64,000 nucleotides of DNA, taken from Palsa-459 sp035937595. GTDB taxonomy: Bacteria; Actinomycetota; Acidimicrobiia; Acidimicrobiales; RAAP-2. The notes beneath the pieces were generated by a model. That model did not search any database, had not been told where the DNA came from, and saw only the letters and a list, made by a program, of their open reading frames with translations. Both the position numbers and the translations under genes were made by a program. This document shows positions 33,558-41,890 of the stretch, piece after piece (within the stretch, counting starts at the first letter, position 1; each line of letters starts with the position of its first letter). The stretch covers positions 37,477-101,476 of the forward strand of contig DASZHS010000039.1 in the NCBI GenBank assembly GCA_035937595.1. The letters run 5' to 3'.

Positions 33558-34775
33558 CGGCGCGACCCCGAGCTCGAAGGCATCGTGCAGCCGCTGCACG
33601 GCGTCCTCCACGCGCTCGGCGCGGATCACGCACGAGATGCGGATCGACGACGTCGAGATCATCTCGATGTTGATGCCGGCGTCCGCGAGCGTGCGGAACA
33701 TCCTCGCGGTGACCCCCGGGTGCGACTTCATCCCCGCCCCGACCAGCGACACGCGACCGATGCCGTCGTCGCTCGTGATCCCCGATGCACCGATGGCGGG
33801 GGCTACCTCCTCGCACGCGGCCATGGTCGTGGCGAGATCCTCGCGAGCCACCGTGAACGAGATGTCGGCGCGCCCCCCCGCGGCGGTGTTCTGCACGATC
33901 ATGTCCAGGTTGATCGACCGCCCTGCGAGCGCGGTGAACAGGCTCGCGGCGACGCCGGGCTCGTCGGGGACCCCGTGCACCGTCACCTTCGCCTCCGAGG
34001 TGTCGTCGGTCACCGCGCTCACGATCGCCTGCTCCATGGTGGGCTCCTCCTCGATGATCCAGGTCCCCGGCTCCCAGGTGAAGCTCGAGCGCACGTGCAG
34101 CGGGATCGAATGGGTCTTCGCGTACTCCACGGACCGCAGCATGAGGACGCGTCCGCCCGACGCGGAGATCTCGAGCATCTCGGCGAAGCTCACCTTCGAG
34201 AGGCGCCGCGCGGACGGCACGATGCGCGGGTCCGCGCTGAAGACGCCCGTCACGTCGGTGTAGATCTCGCACACCGACGCACCGAGGGCGGCGGCGAGCG
34301 CGACCGCGGTCACGTCCGATCCGCCCCGCCCGAGCGTCGTCACGTCGCGGTCGGTGGACACGCCCTGGAACCCCGCGACGACCGGCACCTGGCCGTCCTT
34401 GAGCGCGTCGGTCAGGCGGTCCGGGCGGATGTCGAGGATCTTGGCCCTCGTGTGATCGGTGTCCGTGATGATGCCCGCCTGGCTGCCGGTGAACGACGAG
34501 GCGACGATGCCGCGGTCGGCGAGCGCCATGCACAGAAGCGACGTCGAGATCCGCTCACCGACCGTCGCCAGCATGTCGAGCTCCCTCGGGGGGTGCACCG
34601 AGGAGACCTCCGACGCGAGCCGCAGCAGATCGTCGGTCGACTTGCCCATCGCCGAGACCACGACGACGACGTCGTCGCCGCCGCGACGCGTTCGCGCGAC
34701 GTGGTCGGCGACGGCGCGGATCCGATCGGTGTCGCCGACCGACGTCCCCCCGTACTTCTGCACGACGAGCGGCAC
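33555..34775 (-). CDS. lysC: Aspartokinase
   Basis: Phosphorylates aspartate, the first step of the aspartate family. The 406 residues have the kinase signature VVQKYGGTSVGDTDRIR, VVVVSAMGKSTDDLL and TLGRGGSDVTAVALAAAL, then two C-terminal ACT domains (SEAKVTVHGVPDEPGVAASLF and VSLVGAGMKSHPGVTARMF) that bind lysine or threonine. A Met at the head of the ACT part (MEQAIVSAV) is a candidate internal start for a separate beta subunit. GTG at 34775 follows a leaderless promoter. Confidence 0.96.
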   Translation of the reverse strand: MPLVVQKYGGTSVGDTDRIRAVADHVARTRRGGDDVVVVVSAMGKSTDDLLRLASEVSSVHPPRELDMLATVGERISTSLLCMALADRGIVASSFTGSQAGIITDTDHTRAKILDIRPDRLTDALKDGQVPVVAGFQGVSTDRDVTTLGRGGSDVTAVALAAALGASVCEIYTDVTGVFSADPRIVPSARRLSKVSFAEMLEISASGGRVLMLRSVEYAKTHSIPLHVRSSFTWEPGTWIIEEEPTMEQAIVSAVTDDTSEAKVTVHGVPDEPGVAASLFTALAGRSINLDMIVQNTAAGGRADISFTVAREDLATTMAACEEVAPAIGASGITSDDGIGRVSLVGAGMKSHPGVTARMFRTLADAGINIEMISTSSIRISCVIRAERVEDAVQRLHDAFELGVAP

Positions 34776-34781
34776 GTCGAG

Positions 34782-34787
34782 AACCTA
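34782..34787 (-). promoter_or_regulatory. -10 of leaderless lysC
   Basis: TAGGTT ends six bases before the GTG start. Confidence 0.55.
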
Positions 34788-34840
34788 CCGACTCGCCGTG
34801 CGACGGCCGCGCGCACACCGGCGGCCCAACGGCCCGCGGT

Positions 34841-34846
34841 TAGGAT
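34841..34846 (+). promoter_or_regulatory. -10 of the anchored cyclophilin gene
   Basis: TAGGAT ends seven bases before the GTG start. Confidence 0.55.
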
Positions 34847-34853
34847 CCGCGCC

Positions 34854-35777
34854 GTGCCGACCGAGAAGCGACAGCGCCAGAAGCAGGGTCGGCAGGCTCG
34901 TCTCGAGGCGAAGCGCAAGGCGCAGAAGCGACGCCAGCTGCTGCGACGCAGCGGCATCGTGGTCATCGTGGCCGGCGTCGTCGTGGGCTCCGTGCTCCTG
35001 ATCAATCGCGGCTCGTCGACGCCGGCGACCACCACCACCACGACGTCGACGCTGCCCGTGCGCACGGTCACCACGGCCGAGATCGCCAAGACGAACACGG
35101 AGAACGCCATCATCAAGGCCATCGGATCGAGACAGGAGTTCCTCACCCCCGCACAGCGGAGCGCTGCCCAGGCGAGGGCGAACGCTGCCGCCGTCGCGGC
35201 GGGGTGCCCCGCGTCGCCCGCGACGACGGTCAACCACCTGCACTGGGCGCACGCACCCAAGCAGACGATCTCGACTACGGCGCACTACCGCGCCGTCTTC
35301 ACGACGACGGCGGGCACCTTCACCGTCGCGCTCCTCGCCAAGACCGCGCCGATCACGGTCAACAACTTCATCTTCCTCGCCCGCCACGGCTTCTACCACT
35401 GCGTGATCTTCCACCGTGTCATCCCGCTGTTCATGAACCAGTCGGGCGACCCCACGGGCACGGGCAGCGGGAGCCCGGGCTACACGATCCCCGACGAGAA
35501 CCCCGAGCGGGCCTCGATCCCGGGCTACCAGTACCCCGCGGGCGGGGTCGCCATGGCGAACCGGTCGGTGCCCCACTCGGGCGGCTCGCAGTTCTTCATC
35601 ATCACCGGCAGCCAGGGCGAGGGGCTCCCCAACACCTACGCCCTCTTCGGCCAGGTGGTCTCGGGGATCGGCGTGGTCGCCACCATCAACGGCCAGGGGA
35701 ACAACGCGAGCAACGGCGTCCCCCCGCTCGTCACCCAGCGGATCCTCACGATCAAGATCCTCGGGCCCGCCAGCTGA
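34854..35777 (+). CDS. Membrane-anchored cyclophilin-type peptidyl-prolyl isomerase
   Basis: The 307-residue product has a basic coiled N-terminus (RQRQKQGRQARLEAKRKAQK), one membrane helix (GIVVIVAGVVVGSVLLI), a Thr-rich linker, and a cyclophilin domain from about residue 145. The active-site strand reads IFHRVIPLFMNQSGDPTGTG, close to the classic FHRxIPxFxxQGGD but with Gly to Ser, and GGSQFFII is intact. It would act outside the membrane on secreted proteins. A soluble paralogue follows 63 bp downstream. Confidence 0.88.
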   Translation: MPTEKRQRQKQGRQARLEAKRKAQKRRQLLRRSGIVVIVAGVVVGSVLLINRGSSTPATTTTTTSTLPVRTVTTAEIAKTNTENAIIKAIGSRQEFLTPAQRSAAQARANAAAVAAGCPASPATTVNHLHWAHAPKQTISTTAHYRAVFTTTAGTFTVALLAKTAPITVNNFIFLARHGFYHCVIFHRVIPLFMNQSGDPTGTGSGSPGYTIPDENPERASIPGYQYPAGGVAMANRSVPHSGGSQFFIITGSQGEGLPNTYALFGQVVSGIGVVATINGQGNNASNGVPPLVTQRILTIKILGPAS

Positions 35778-35840
35778 CCGGTTCCGCCGCCACCCACACG
35801 ACCCACCGACCAGGCGGCCCGCCGCCACGAGAGGACGACC

Positions 35841-36392
35841 ATGCCTGAGCTCCCCGACCCCGCGGGCGCGAGCCCGCGGACGACCACCTTCGACGGCCCG
35901 CCGCCCCGCTGCATCGACGTCGAGCGCCGCTACACCGCCGAGATGGTGACGTCCAAGGGCACGATCACGCTCTCGCTCGACCCGATCGGCGCGCCCGAGA
36001 CCACGAACAACTTCGTGTTCCTCGCGCGGTGGCACTACTTCGACGGGATCGAGTTCCATCGGGTCATCCCCGGCTTCGTGCTGCAGGGCGGCGACCCGAC
36101 GGGCACCGGCACGGGCGGGCCCGGCTACCGGTTCAAGGACGAGCTGCCGAAGCCGGGTCGCTACGAGGTGGGCTCGCTCGCGATGGCGAACGCGGGGCCG
36201 GACACGAACGGCAGCCAGTTCTTCATCATCTCGGGCCCGCAGGGCGTGGCGCTGCCACCCAAGTACGCCCTCTTCGGCAAGGTGGTGCAAGGCCTCGACG
36301 TCGTCGCGGCGATCGAGGCGATCGGCACCTCGTCGGGGAAGCCCACCGAGCGCGTCACCATCGAGTCGGTGACCATCACCGAGTCGGACTAA
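35841..36392 (+). CDS. Cyclophilin-type peptidyl-prolyl cis-trans isomerase
   Basis: The 183-residue soluble product lacks a signal or membrane helix. The cyclophilin core is canonical: EFHRVIPGFVLQGGDPTGTG with catalytic Arg and Gln, then SLAMANAGPDTNGSQFFIIS and KYALFGKVVQGLDVV. GAGAGGACGACC precedes the ATG. It is probably cotranscribed with the anchored paralogue upstream, together covering cytoplasmic and extracytoplasmic proline isomerisation. Confidence 0.93.
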   Translation: MPELPDPAGASPRTTTFDGPPPRCIDVERRYTAEMVTSKGTITLSLDPIGAPETTNNFVFLARWHYFDGIEFHRVIPGFVLQGGDPTGTGTGGPGYRFKDELPKPGRYEVGSLAMANAGPDTNGSQFFIISGPQGVALPPKYALFGKVVQGLDVVAAIEAIGTSSGKPTERVTIESVTITESD

Positions 36393-36410
36393 GACCGCGG
36401 GTCGCGCTGG

Positions 36411-36899
36411 TCAGCGGCGGCCCGGCTCAGCGGTGACGCGATCGCTCCGCGCGGCACGACCCGGTCCGGCGACCGCGACGACGTCGCGCGCCGTCACCGG
36501 GGCGCCGCAGCTCGCGCAGGTGTACGCCACGTCCATCGTCGCCCCGCAGCCCTTGTGGACGAGCTGCAGCGGCGGTCCGTTGGGCGCCGCGTAACGATCG
36601 CCCCACTGCCGCATGGCCGTCAGCACCGGCCACAGGTCGCGACCCTTGTCGCTGAGCCGGTACTCGGAGCGCGGCGGCCGCTCCGAGTAGGGCACCTTGA
36701 CGAGGACGCCGGCCTCGACCAGCCGGTCCAACCGTTGGTGCAGCACGTTCCGCGAGATGCCGAGGCTCCGCTGGAAGTCGTCGAACCGCGTGACGCCGAA
36801 GAAGGCGTCGCGGATGACGAGCAGGCTCCACCACTCCCCGACCAGCTCGAGGCACTGGGCGACGGAGCAGTCCATCTCGGCGAAGCTCTTCCGTTCCAT
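36411..36899 (-). CDS. HxlR family transcriptional regulator with C-terminal zinc-ribbon-like part
   Basis: The 162-residue protein has the HxlR winged helix: CSVAQCLELVGEWWSLLVIR, FDDFQRSLGISRNVLHQRLD (recognition helix region) and YRLSDKGRDLWPVL. The two Cys at 11 and 16 lie where redox-sensing HxlR proteins keep theirs. The C-terminal part has four Cys (HKGCGATMDVAYTCASCGAP), perhaps a metal site. It is transcribed away from the MFS exporter it probably controls, and its -10 abuts an inverted repeat. Confidence 0.9.
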   Translation of the reverse strand: MERKSFAEMDCSVAQCLELVGEWWSLLVIRDAFFGVTRFDDFQRSLGISRNVLHQRLDRLVEAGVLVKVPYSERPPRSEYRLSDKGRDLWPVLTAMRQWGDRYAAPNGPPLQLVHKGCGATMDVAYTCASCGAPVTARDVVAVAGPGRAARSDRVTAEPGRR

Positions 36900-36905
36900 G
36901 GGCCC

Positions 36906-36911
36906 AGCCTA
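36906..36911 (-). promoter_or_regulatory. -10 of leaderless hxlR
   Basis: TAGGCT ends six bases before the hxlR ATG. Confidence 0.6.
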
Positions 36912-36915
36912 GTGA

Positions 36916-36930
36916 GTTGCATCACGCAAC
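36916..36930. promoter_or_regulatory. Candidate HxlR operator
   Basis: Perfect inverted repeat GTTGC-ATCAC-GCAAC centred in the 53-bp gap between the divergent hxlR and MFS starts. It covers the space between the two -10 hexamers (36906-36911 and 36940-36945), so one bound dimer could block both promoters. Confidence 0.5.
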
Positions 36931-36939
36931 GCACGCGGC

Positions 36940-36945
36940 TAGGGT
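36940..36945 (+). promoter_or_regulatory. -10 of leaderless MFS gene
   Basis: TAGGGT ends seven bases before the ATG. Confidence 0.6.
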
Positions 36946-36952
36946 GCGTCGC

Positions 36953-38407
36953 ATGACAGGACGGACCCCGGGCGCCACGGCTCGGACGGTCCACGACGGC
37001 TCGCTCGCGGTCTTCGTCGTGACGGCGCTCGCGGCGTTCATGGCGTCGCTCGACCTGTCGATCGTCAACATCGCGTTCCCCGCGATCCTCCACACCTTCT
37101 CCTCGGACTCGCGCTCCTCGCTCTCCTGGGTCGTCACCGGCTACGCGATCGCGTTCGCGTCGCTGCTCGTCGTGGCGGGGCGCGCCGCGGACCGCGTCGG
37201 CGCGCGACGCGTGTTCTTCACGGGACTCGGCGTGTTCTGCGCGGCCTCCGCGATGTGCGGCCTCGCCCCGACGCTCCTGCTCTTGGACGCGGGCCGCGTG
37301 CTGCAGGGCTGCGGCGCCGCGATGATGCTGCCCGCCTCGCTCGGCTTGCTGCTCGCGTCGGTGCCCGACGCGCGCCGCACGCTCGCGGTGGCGCGCTGGA
37401 GCGGCGTGGGCGCCCTCGCGGTGGCGACCGGACCGACGCTCGGCGCGCTCCTGGTGACCGCCGGCGGCTGGCGGTGGGTCTTCTACGTCAACCTCCCGAT
37501 CGGCCTCGTCGCCTGGCTCGCGGGACGCGTCGTGCTGCCGAGGACGCCGCGCGACGCGCGCCACGCCGCCCCTGACTACCTCGGCGCGCTGCTCGCCTTC
37601 TCCTCGCTCGGCGCGCTCGTGCTCGGGCTCACCCAGGGACAGCCGTGGGGCTGGAGCTCCGCCGCGGTGCTCGCCTCGCTCGGTGCCGCCGTCGCCCTCG
37701 GCGTCGCCTTCGTGCTCCGCTGCGCGCACCACCCCGAGCCGGTGCTCGACCTCCACCTCTTCGAGTCGAGGACGTTCTCAGTCGCCAACGCCGCGATGGT
37801 GCTCTACGCGATGGGGTTCTTCGCGATGCTGCTCTGCAACATCCTGTTCCTGACGGGGGTGTGGCACTACACGATCCTCACCGCCGGCCTCGCCGTCACC
37901 CCCGGCCCCCTCGTCGTCGCGCTCGTGGCCGGTCCGGCCGGCCGCATCGCGAGCAGGGTCGGGTTCCGCCGGGTCCTGCTCATCGGCGCCGCGACCCTCG
38001 TGGCCGGCCTCGCCCTCTACGCGCTGCGCGTGGGTGCGCACCCTGACTACGTCGGGGTGTGGCTCCCCGCCACGCTCCTCGTCGGCCTCGGCATCGGCCT
38101 CACGTTCCCCGTCCTCGGGGCGACCGCAGTCTCGAGCCTCAGCCGCGAGCGGTTCTCGGTCGGGAGCGCGGTCAACCAGACGGCGCGCCAGGTCGGCGGC
38201 TCGATCGGGGCGGCCGTCCTCTTCGTGATCCTCGGCACCTCGAGCGTCGTCGGGCTCGACGCGTTCCGCCACGTCTGGTGGTTCGCGGCGTCGATGGCGG
38301 CGCTCTCCGGGCTGATCTGCCTCGCGCTTCCCCGTCGCCAGGCGGCGCGGCCGGCGAGCGCCACGGTGGCGGCGACACCCGACGTGGCCGCGCGGGCCGC
38401 GTCGTGA
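36953..38407 (+). CDS. MFS drug exporter, DHA2 (14-helix) type
   Basis: The 484-residue, strongly hydrophobic protein fits proton-coupled multidrug exporters. The first helix carries AFMASLDLSIVNIAFPAI, the DHA2 family pattern (usually LDxTIVNVALP); the loop after helix 2 is GRAADRVGARRVF; helix 5 has the exporter motif region GPTLGALLVTAGGWRWVFYVNLPIG. The ATG at 36953 is set by the promoter. Its stop overlaps the GTG of the next gene (GTGA). Control by the divergent HxlR protein is likely. Confidence 0.9.
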   Translation: MTGRTPGATARTVHDGSLAVFVVTALAAFMASLDLSIVNIAFPAILHTFSSDSRSSLSWVVTGYAIAFASLLVVAGRAADRVGARRVFFTGLGVFCAASAMCGLAPTLLLLDAGRVLQGCGAAMMLPASLGLLLASVPDARRTLAVARWSGVGALAVATGPTLGALLVTAGGWRWVFYVNLPIGLVAWLAGRVVLPRTPRDARHAAPDYLGALLAFSSLGALVLGLTQGQPWGWSSAAVLASLGAAVALGVAFVLRCAHHPEPVLDLHLFESRTFSVANAAMVLYAMGFFAMLLCNILFLTGVWHYTILTAGLAVTPGPLVVALVAGPAGRIASRVGFRRVLLIGAATLVAGLALYALRVGAHPDYVGVWLPATLLVGLGIGLTFPVLGATAVSSLSRERFSVGSAVNQTARQVGGSIGAAVLFVILGTSSVVGLDAFRHVWWFAASMAALSGLICLALPRRQAARPASATVAATPDVAARAAS

Positions 38408-38931
38408 CCGTCGTCGACCCCGTCGCCAGCGACGAGGCGACGCGCCTCGGCACGCAGCGCTCGCGCACGGTCACGTGGCACGACCCGGTGGCTCCCGACG
38501 CCTACGCGACGTGGACCGGACTCGAGGTGCTCACCGCCATCCGCGACGGCGTCGTCGCCGCGCCGCCGATGGCCGCGGTGTTCGGGTTCCGCATCGCCGA
38601 GCTCGAGCACGGTCGCGTCGTGTTCGAGTGCGAGCCCGACGCGTCGACCTACAACCCCCTGGGTGTCGTGCACGGCGGGCTCGTCTGCACGCTCGCGGAC
38701 ACGGTCTGCGGGTGCGCCGTGCACTCGACGCTCCCGGCCGGGACGACCTACACGTCCGTGGACCTCTCCGTCAGCTACCTGCGCCACGTGACGCTCGAGA
38801 GCGGCACGCTCCGTGCGACGGGCGTCGCGAGGAAGGTCGGGCGCCGCGTCGCGTTCGCCGAGGCCACCGTCATCGACGGCCACGGTCGCGAGGTCGCGAC
38901 GGCCACCTCGAGCCTGCTCGTCACGGCGTAG
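38404..38931 (+). CDS. PaaI-type hot-dog thioesterase
   Basis: The 175-residue product has a hot-dog fold with the PaaI signature NPLGVVHGGLVCTLADTVCG, in which the Asp/His-Gly-Gly region binds acyl-CoA, and SVDLSVSYLRHVTLESGTLRATG. Such enzymes hydrolyse phenylacetyl-CoA-like or other acyl-CoA esters. It is coupled to the exporter gene by a GTGA overlap, suggesting joint detoxification of an aromatic or acyl compound; the substrate is unknown. Confidence 0.87.
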   Translation: MTVVDPVASDEATRLGTQRSRTVTWHDPVAPDAYATWTGLEVLTAIRDGVVAAPPMAAVFGFRIAELEHGRVVFECEPDASTYNPLGVVHGGLVCTLADTVCGCAVHSTLPAGTTYTSVDLSVSYLRHVTLESGTLRATGVARKVGRRVAFAEATVIDGHGREVATATSSLLVTA

Positions 38932-39017
38932 CCCCGTCGAGGCGAGGGCGCCACGGCGTCGTCTGCGACGGTGCGTCATCGACCCGATGGCCACTCGCGG
39001 CAAGGGTTACCGGCCGG

Positions 39018-39023
39018 TACGCT
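39018..39023 (+). promoter_or_regulatory. -10 of leaderless hydroxyacyl-CoA dehydrogenase gene
   Basis: TACGCT ends seven bases before the GTG start. Confidence 0.6.
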
Positions 39024-39030
39024 GCGGGCG

Positions 39031-39882
39031 GTGATCGAGCGTGTGGGCGTCGTGGGCTCCGGGATCATGGGGCTCGGCATCGCCGAGGTGGCCGCGTCCT
39101 CGGGCTGCGACGTGGTCGTGCGCAGCCGGACCCAGTCGACCGCCGACGGCATGCTCGCGGTGCTCGAGGCGACCCTCGCCCGGCAGGTCGAGCGCGAGAA
39201 GCGCACGGCCACCGAGGCCGCCGAGCTCCTCGCTCGCGTGCGGGCCACCGGGGAGCTGGAGGACCTCTGCGAGTGCGACCTCGTCATCGAGTCGGTGGTC
39301 GAGGACCTCAGCGTCAAGAAGGCCCTGTTCCTGGAGCTCGACCGCCTCACCAAGCGCGACGCGATCCTCGCCACCAACACCTCGACGCTGCCCGTCGTCG
39401 AGCTCGCGATGGAGACGTCGCGGCCCGAGCTCGTCTGCGGCCTGCACTTCTTCAACCCCGCGGCGGCCATGCGCCTCGTCGAGGTGGTCGTCCCGATCAC
39501 CGCCGCCCCCGACACCATCAAGGCGGCGCTCGCGTTCGTCGAGGCGTGCGGCAAGGAGGCCGTCGAGGTCCAGGACCGCGCCGGGTTCGTGGTGAACGCG
39601 CTCCTCTTCCCCTACCTCAACAACGCCATGCGTCTCCTCGAGGCCCAGGTGGCGACCATGGAGGGGATCGACGCGGCGATGACCGGCGGCTGCGGGTTCC
39701 CGATGGGACCGTTCGCGCTGCTCGACCTCGTGGGGCTGGACACGTCGCTCGCGATCCTCGAGGCGCTCCACCACGAGTCCGGGGCGGCGAGCGACGCCCC
39801 CGCCGCGATGCTGCGCCGGCTCGTCGCGGCGGGCCGGCTCGGTCGCAAGTCGGGGCACGGGTTCTACGACTACCGTCGCTGA
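39031..39882 (+). CDS. 3-hydroxyacyl-CoA (3-hydroxybutyryl-CoA) dehydrogenase
   Basis: NAD(P)-dependent oxidation of (S)-3-hydroxyacyl-CoA or the reverse. The 283 residues begin with the Rossmann motif VGVVGSGIMGLGIAEV. The catalytic CGLHFFNPAAAMRLVEVV has the conserved His, and the C-domain reads DRAGFVVNALLFPYLNNAMR and GRLGRKSGHGFYDY. GTG at 39031 is set by the promoter and the Rossmann start. Followed 22 bp later by the mutase gene, it may supply crotonyl-CoA precursors to the ethylmalonyl-CoA route. Confidence 0.93.
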   Translation: MIERVGVVGSGIMGLGIAEVAASSGCDVVVRSRTQSTADGMLAVLEATLARQVEREKRTATEAAELLARVRATGELEDLCECDLVIESVVEDLSVKKALFLELDRLTKRDAILATNTSTLPVVELAMETSRPELVCGLHFFNPAAAMRLVEVVVPITAAPDTIKAALAFVEACGKEAVEVQDRAGFVVNALLFPYLNNAMRLLEAQVATMEGIDAAMTGGCGFPMGPFALLDLVGLDTSLAILEALHHESGAASDAPAAMLRRLVAAGRLGRKSGHGFYDYRR

Positions 39883-39904
39883 GCGACCCGATCCGGAGGG
39901 AGCC

Positions 39905-41890
39905 GTGCCCGAGCGCGCCACCCCGTGGCTGATGCGGACCTACTCGGGGCACTCGACGGCCGCCAAGAGCAACGAGCTGTACCGGGCGAACCTGGCCCAG
40001 GGCCAGACGGGGCTGTCGATCGCCTTCGACCTGCCCACCCAGACGGGCTATGACCCCGACGCGGTCGAGGCGCGCGGCGAGGTGGGCCGCGTGGGCGTCC
40101 CCGTCGTGCACCTCGGGCACATGGCCCAGCTGTTCGAGGGCATCCCGATCGAGTCGATGAACACCTCGATGACGATCAACGCGACCGCGCCCTGGCTGCT
40201 CGGGCTCTACCTGGCGCTCGCGACGACGCGGGGTGTCGACCCCCGCGTGCTCCAGGGCACCACCCAGAACGACCTCGTGAAGGAGTTCCTCTCGCGGGGC
40301 ACCTACATCTTCGGACCGCAGCCCTCGAAGCGGCTCACCGTCGACACGATCGCCTACACGGTCGCCCGCGTGCCCAGGTGGAACCCGATCAACGTGTGCA
40401 GCTACCACCTCCAAGAGGCGGGGGCGACGCCCGTCCAGGAGCTCGCCTACGCGCTCGCGACGGCGATCGACGTGCTCGACGCGGTGCGCGCCTCGGGCAA
40501 GGTCGACGGCGACGCGTTCAGCGACGTCGTCGCGCGGATCAGCTTCTTCGTGAACGCGGGGATCCGCTTCGTCGAGGAGACCGCCAAGATGCGCGCGTTC
40601 ACCGCGATGTGGGACCGCATCTGCAGGGACCGCTACGACGTGGCCGATCCCTCCCAGCGCCGCTTCCGCTACGGCGTGCAGGTGAACTCCCTCGGGCTCA
40701 CCGAGCAGCAGCCGGAGAACAACGTGCAGCGCATCGTGCTCGAGCTGCTGGGCGTCACCCTCTCCGCGGACGCACGGGCCCGCGCCGTCCAGCTGCCCGC
40801 GTGGAACGAGGCGATCGGGCTCCCGCGCCAGGCCGACCAGCAGTGGTCGCTGCGCATCCAGCAGGTCCTCGCCCTCGAGACGGACCTGCTCGAGTACCCC
40901 GACCTGTTCGCCGGCTCGCTCGTGATGGCGGCGAAGACCGACGAGCTCGTCGAGGCCGCCCAGGTCGAGCTCGACGACGTGCTGGGGCTGGGCGGCGCGT
41001 TCGCCGCGATCGACGAGCTGAAGCGCCGCCTCGTGCAGAGCCAGACCGCGCGGGTGGCGGCGATCGAGACCGGCGAGCTGCGGGTGGTTGGCGTGAACTG
41101 CTTCAACGACGCCGCGGGCTCGCCGCTCGGGGTCGCCGCGGGTGCCTCGGTCGTCACGGTGGACCCCGGCGTCGAGGCGGCGCTCGTGGACGACGTCGTG
41201 GCGTGGCGCGCGTCGCGCGACGAGGGCGCGGTCTCGAGGGCGCTCGACGCGCTGCGACGCGTCGCGTCGGGCACCGGGAGCGACGACAACGTGATGGTGC
41301 CGACGATCGACCTCGCGCTCGCCGGCGGGACGACCGGGGAGTGGGCGGGGGCGTTGCGCGAGGTCTTCGGCGAGTACCGCGCGCCCACCGGCGTCGGCGC
41401 CGCGCCGGTCGCCCGGGGCTCGCTCGCCGCCGTCGCGGCGCGCGCCGCGGTCCTCGCCCGCGACCACGGCGGGCCTCCGCGGCTCCTCGTCGCGAAGCCG
41501 GGGCTCGACGGGCACTCGAACGGCGCCGAGCAGATCGCCGTCGCGGCGCGCGACGCGGGCTTCGAGGTCATCTACCAGGGCATCCGCCTCACCAGCGCGC
41601 AGATCGTGGCGGCGGCGCGCGACGAGGACGTCGACGTCGTCGGGCTGTCCATCCTCTCGGGCGCCCACCTCGCCGTCGTCCCCGAGGTGCTCGCGGGGCT
41701 GCGCGACGCCGGGCTCACGACCGCCGTCGTCGTCGGCGGCATCGTGCCGCCCGAGGACGCCAGCGCGCTGCTCGACCAGGGCGTGCGAGCCGTCTTCACG
41801 CCGAAGGACTACGAGCTCGCCGCGATCATGGGCCGACTCGTCGACCTCGTCGAGGCCGAGCGCGCCCAGCGGGTCACCGCCGCACGCTGA
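39905..41890 (+). CDS. ecm: Ethylmalonyl-CoA mutase (MeaA-like, B12-dependent)
   Basis: Rearranges ethylmalonyl-CoA to methylsuccinyl-CoA using adenosylcobalamin. The 661-residue single chain joins the TIM-barrel catalytic half (RTYSGHSTAAKSNELYRANL, GQTGLSIAFDLPTQTGYD, NTSMTINATAPWLLGLYLAL, NVCSYHLQEAGATPVQELAY) to a C-terminal cobalamin domain from about residue 525 with GLDGHSNGAEQIAVAARDAG (lower-axial His) and LSILSGAHL. The sequence fits Ecm/MeaA better than methylmalonyl-CoA mutase. GGAGGGAGCC precedes the GTG. The last 17 bases overlap the convergent membrane gene. Confidence 0.9.
   Translation: MPERATPWLMRTYSGHSTAAKSNELYRANLAQGQTGLSIAFDLPTQTGYDPDAVEARGEVGRVGVPVVHLGHMAQLFEGIPIESMNTSMTINATAPWLLGLYLALATTRGVDPRVLQGTTQNDLVKEFLSRGTYIFGPQPSKRLTVDTIAYTVARVPRWNPINVCSYHLQEAGATPVQELAYALATAIDVLDAVRASGKVDGDAFSDVVARISFFVNAGIRFVEETAKMRAFTAMWDRICRDRYDVADPSQRRFRYGVQVNSLGLTEQQPENNVQRIVLELLGVTLSADARARAVQLPAWNEAIGLPRQADQQWSLRIQQVLALETDLLEYPDLFAGSLVMAAKTDELVEAAQVELDDVLGLGGAFAAIDELKRRLVQSQTARVAAIETGELRVVGVNCFNDAAGSPLGVAAGASVVTVDPGVEAALVDDVVAWRASRDEGAVSRALDALRRVASGTGSDDNVMVPTIDLALAGGTTGEWAGALREVFGEYRAPTGVGAAPVARGSLAAVAARAAVLARDHGGPPRLLVAKPGLDGHSNGAEQIAVAARDAGFEVIYQGIRLTSAQIVAAARDEDVDVVGLSILSGAHLAVVPEVLAGLRDAGLTTAVVVGGIVPPEDASALLDQGVRAVFTPKDYELAAIMGRLVDLVEAERAQRVTAAR

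Noticed and set aside
39905..41890. Methylmalonyl-CoA mutase large subunit
   Set aside because: The N-terminal region (RTYSGHSTAAKSNELYRANL, DLPTQTGYD) and the nearby ccr fit ethylmalonyl-CoA mutase/MeaA better; a related mutase specificity cannot be fully excluded.
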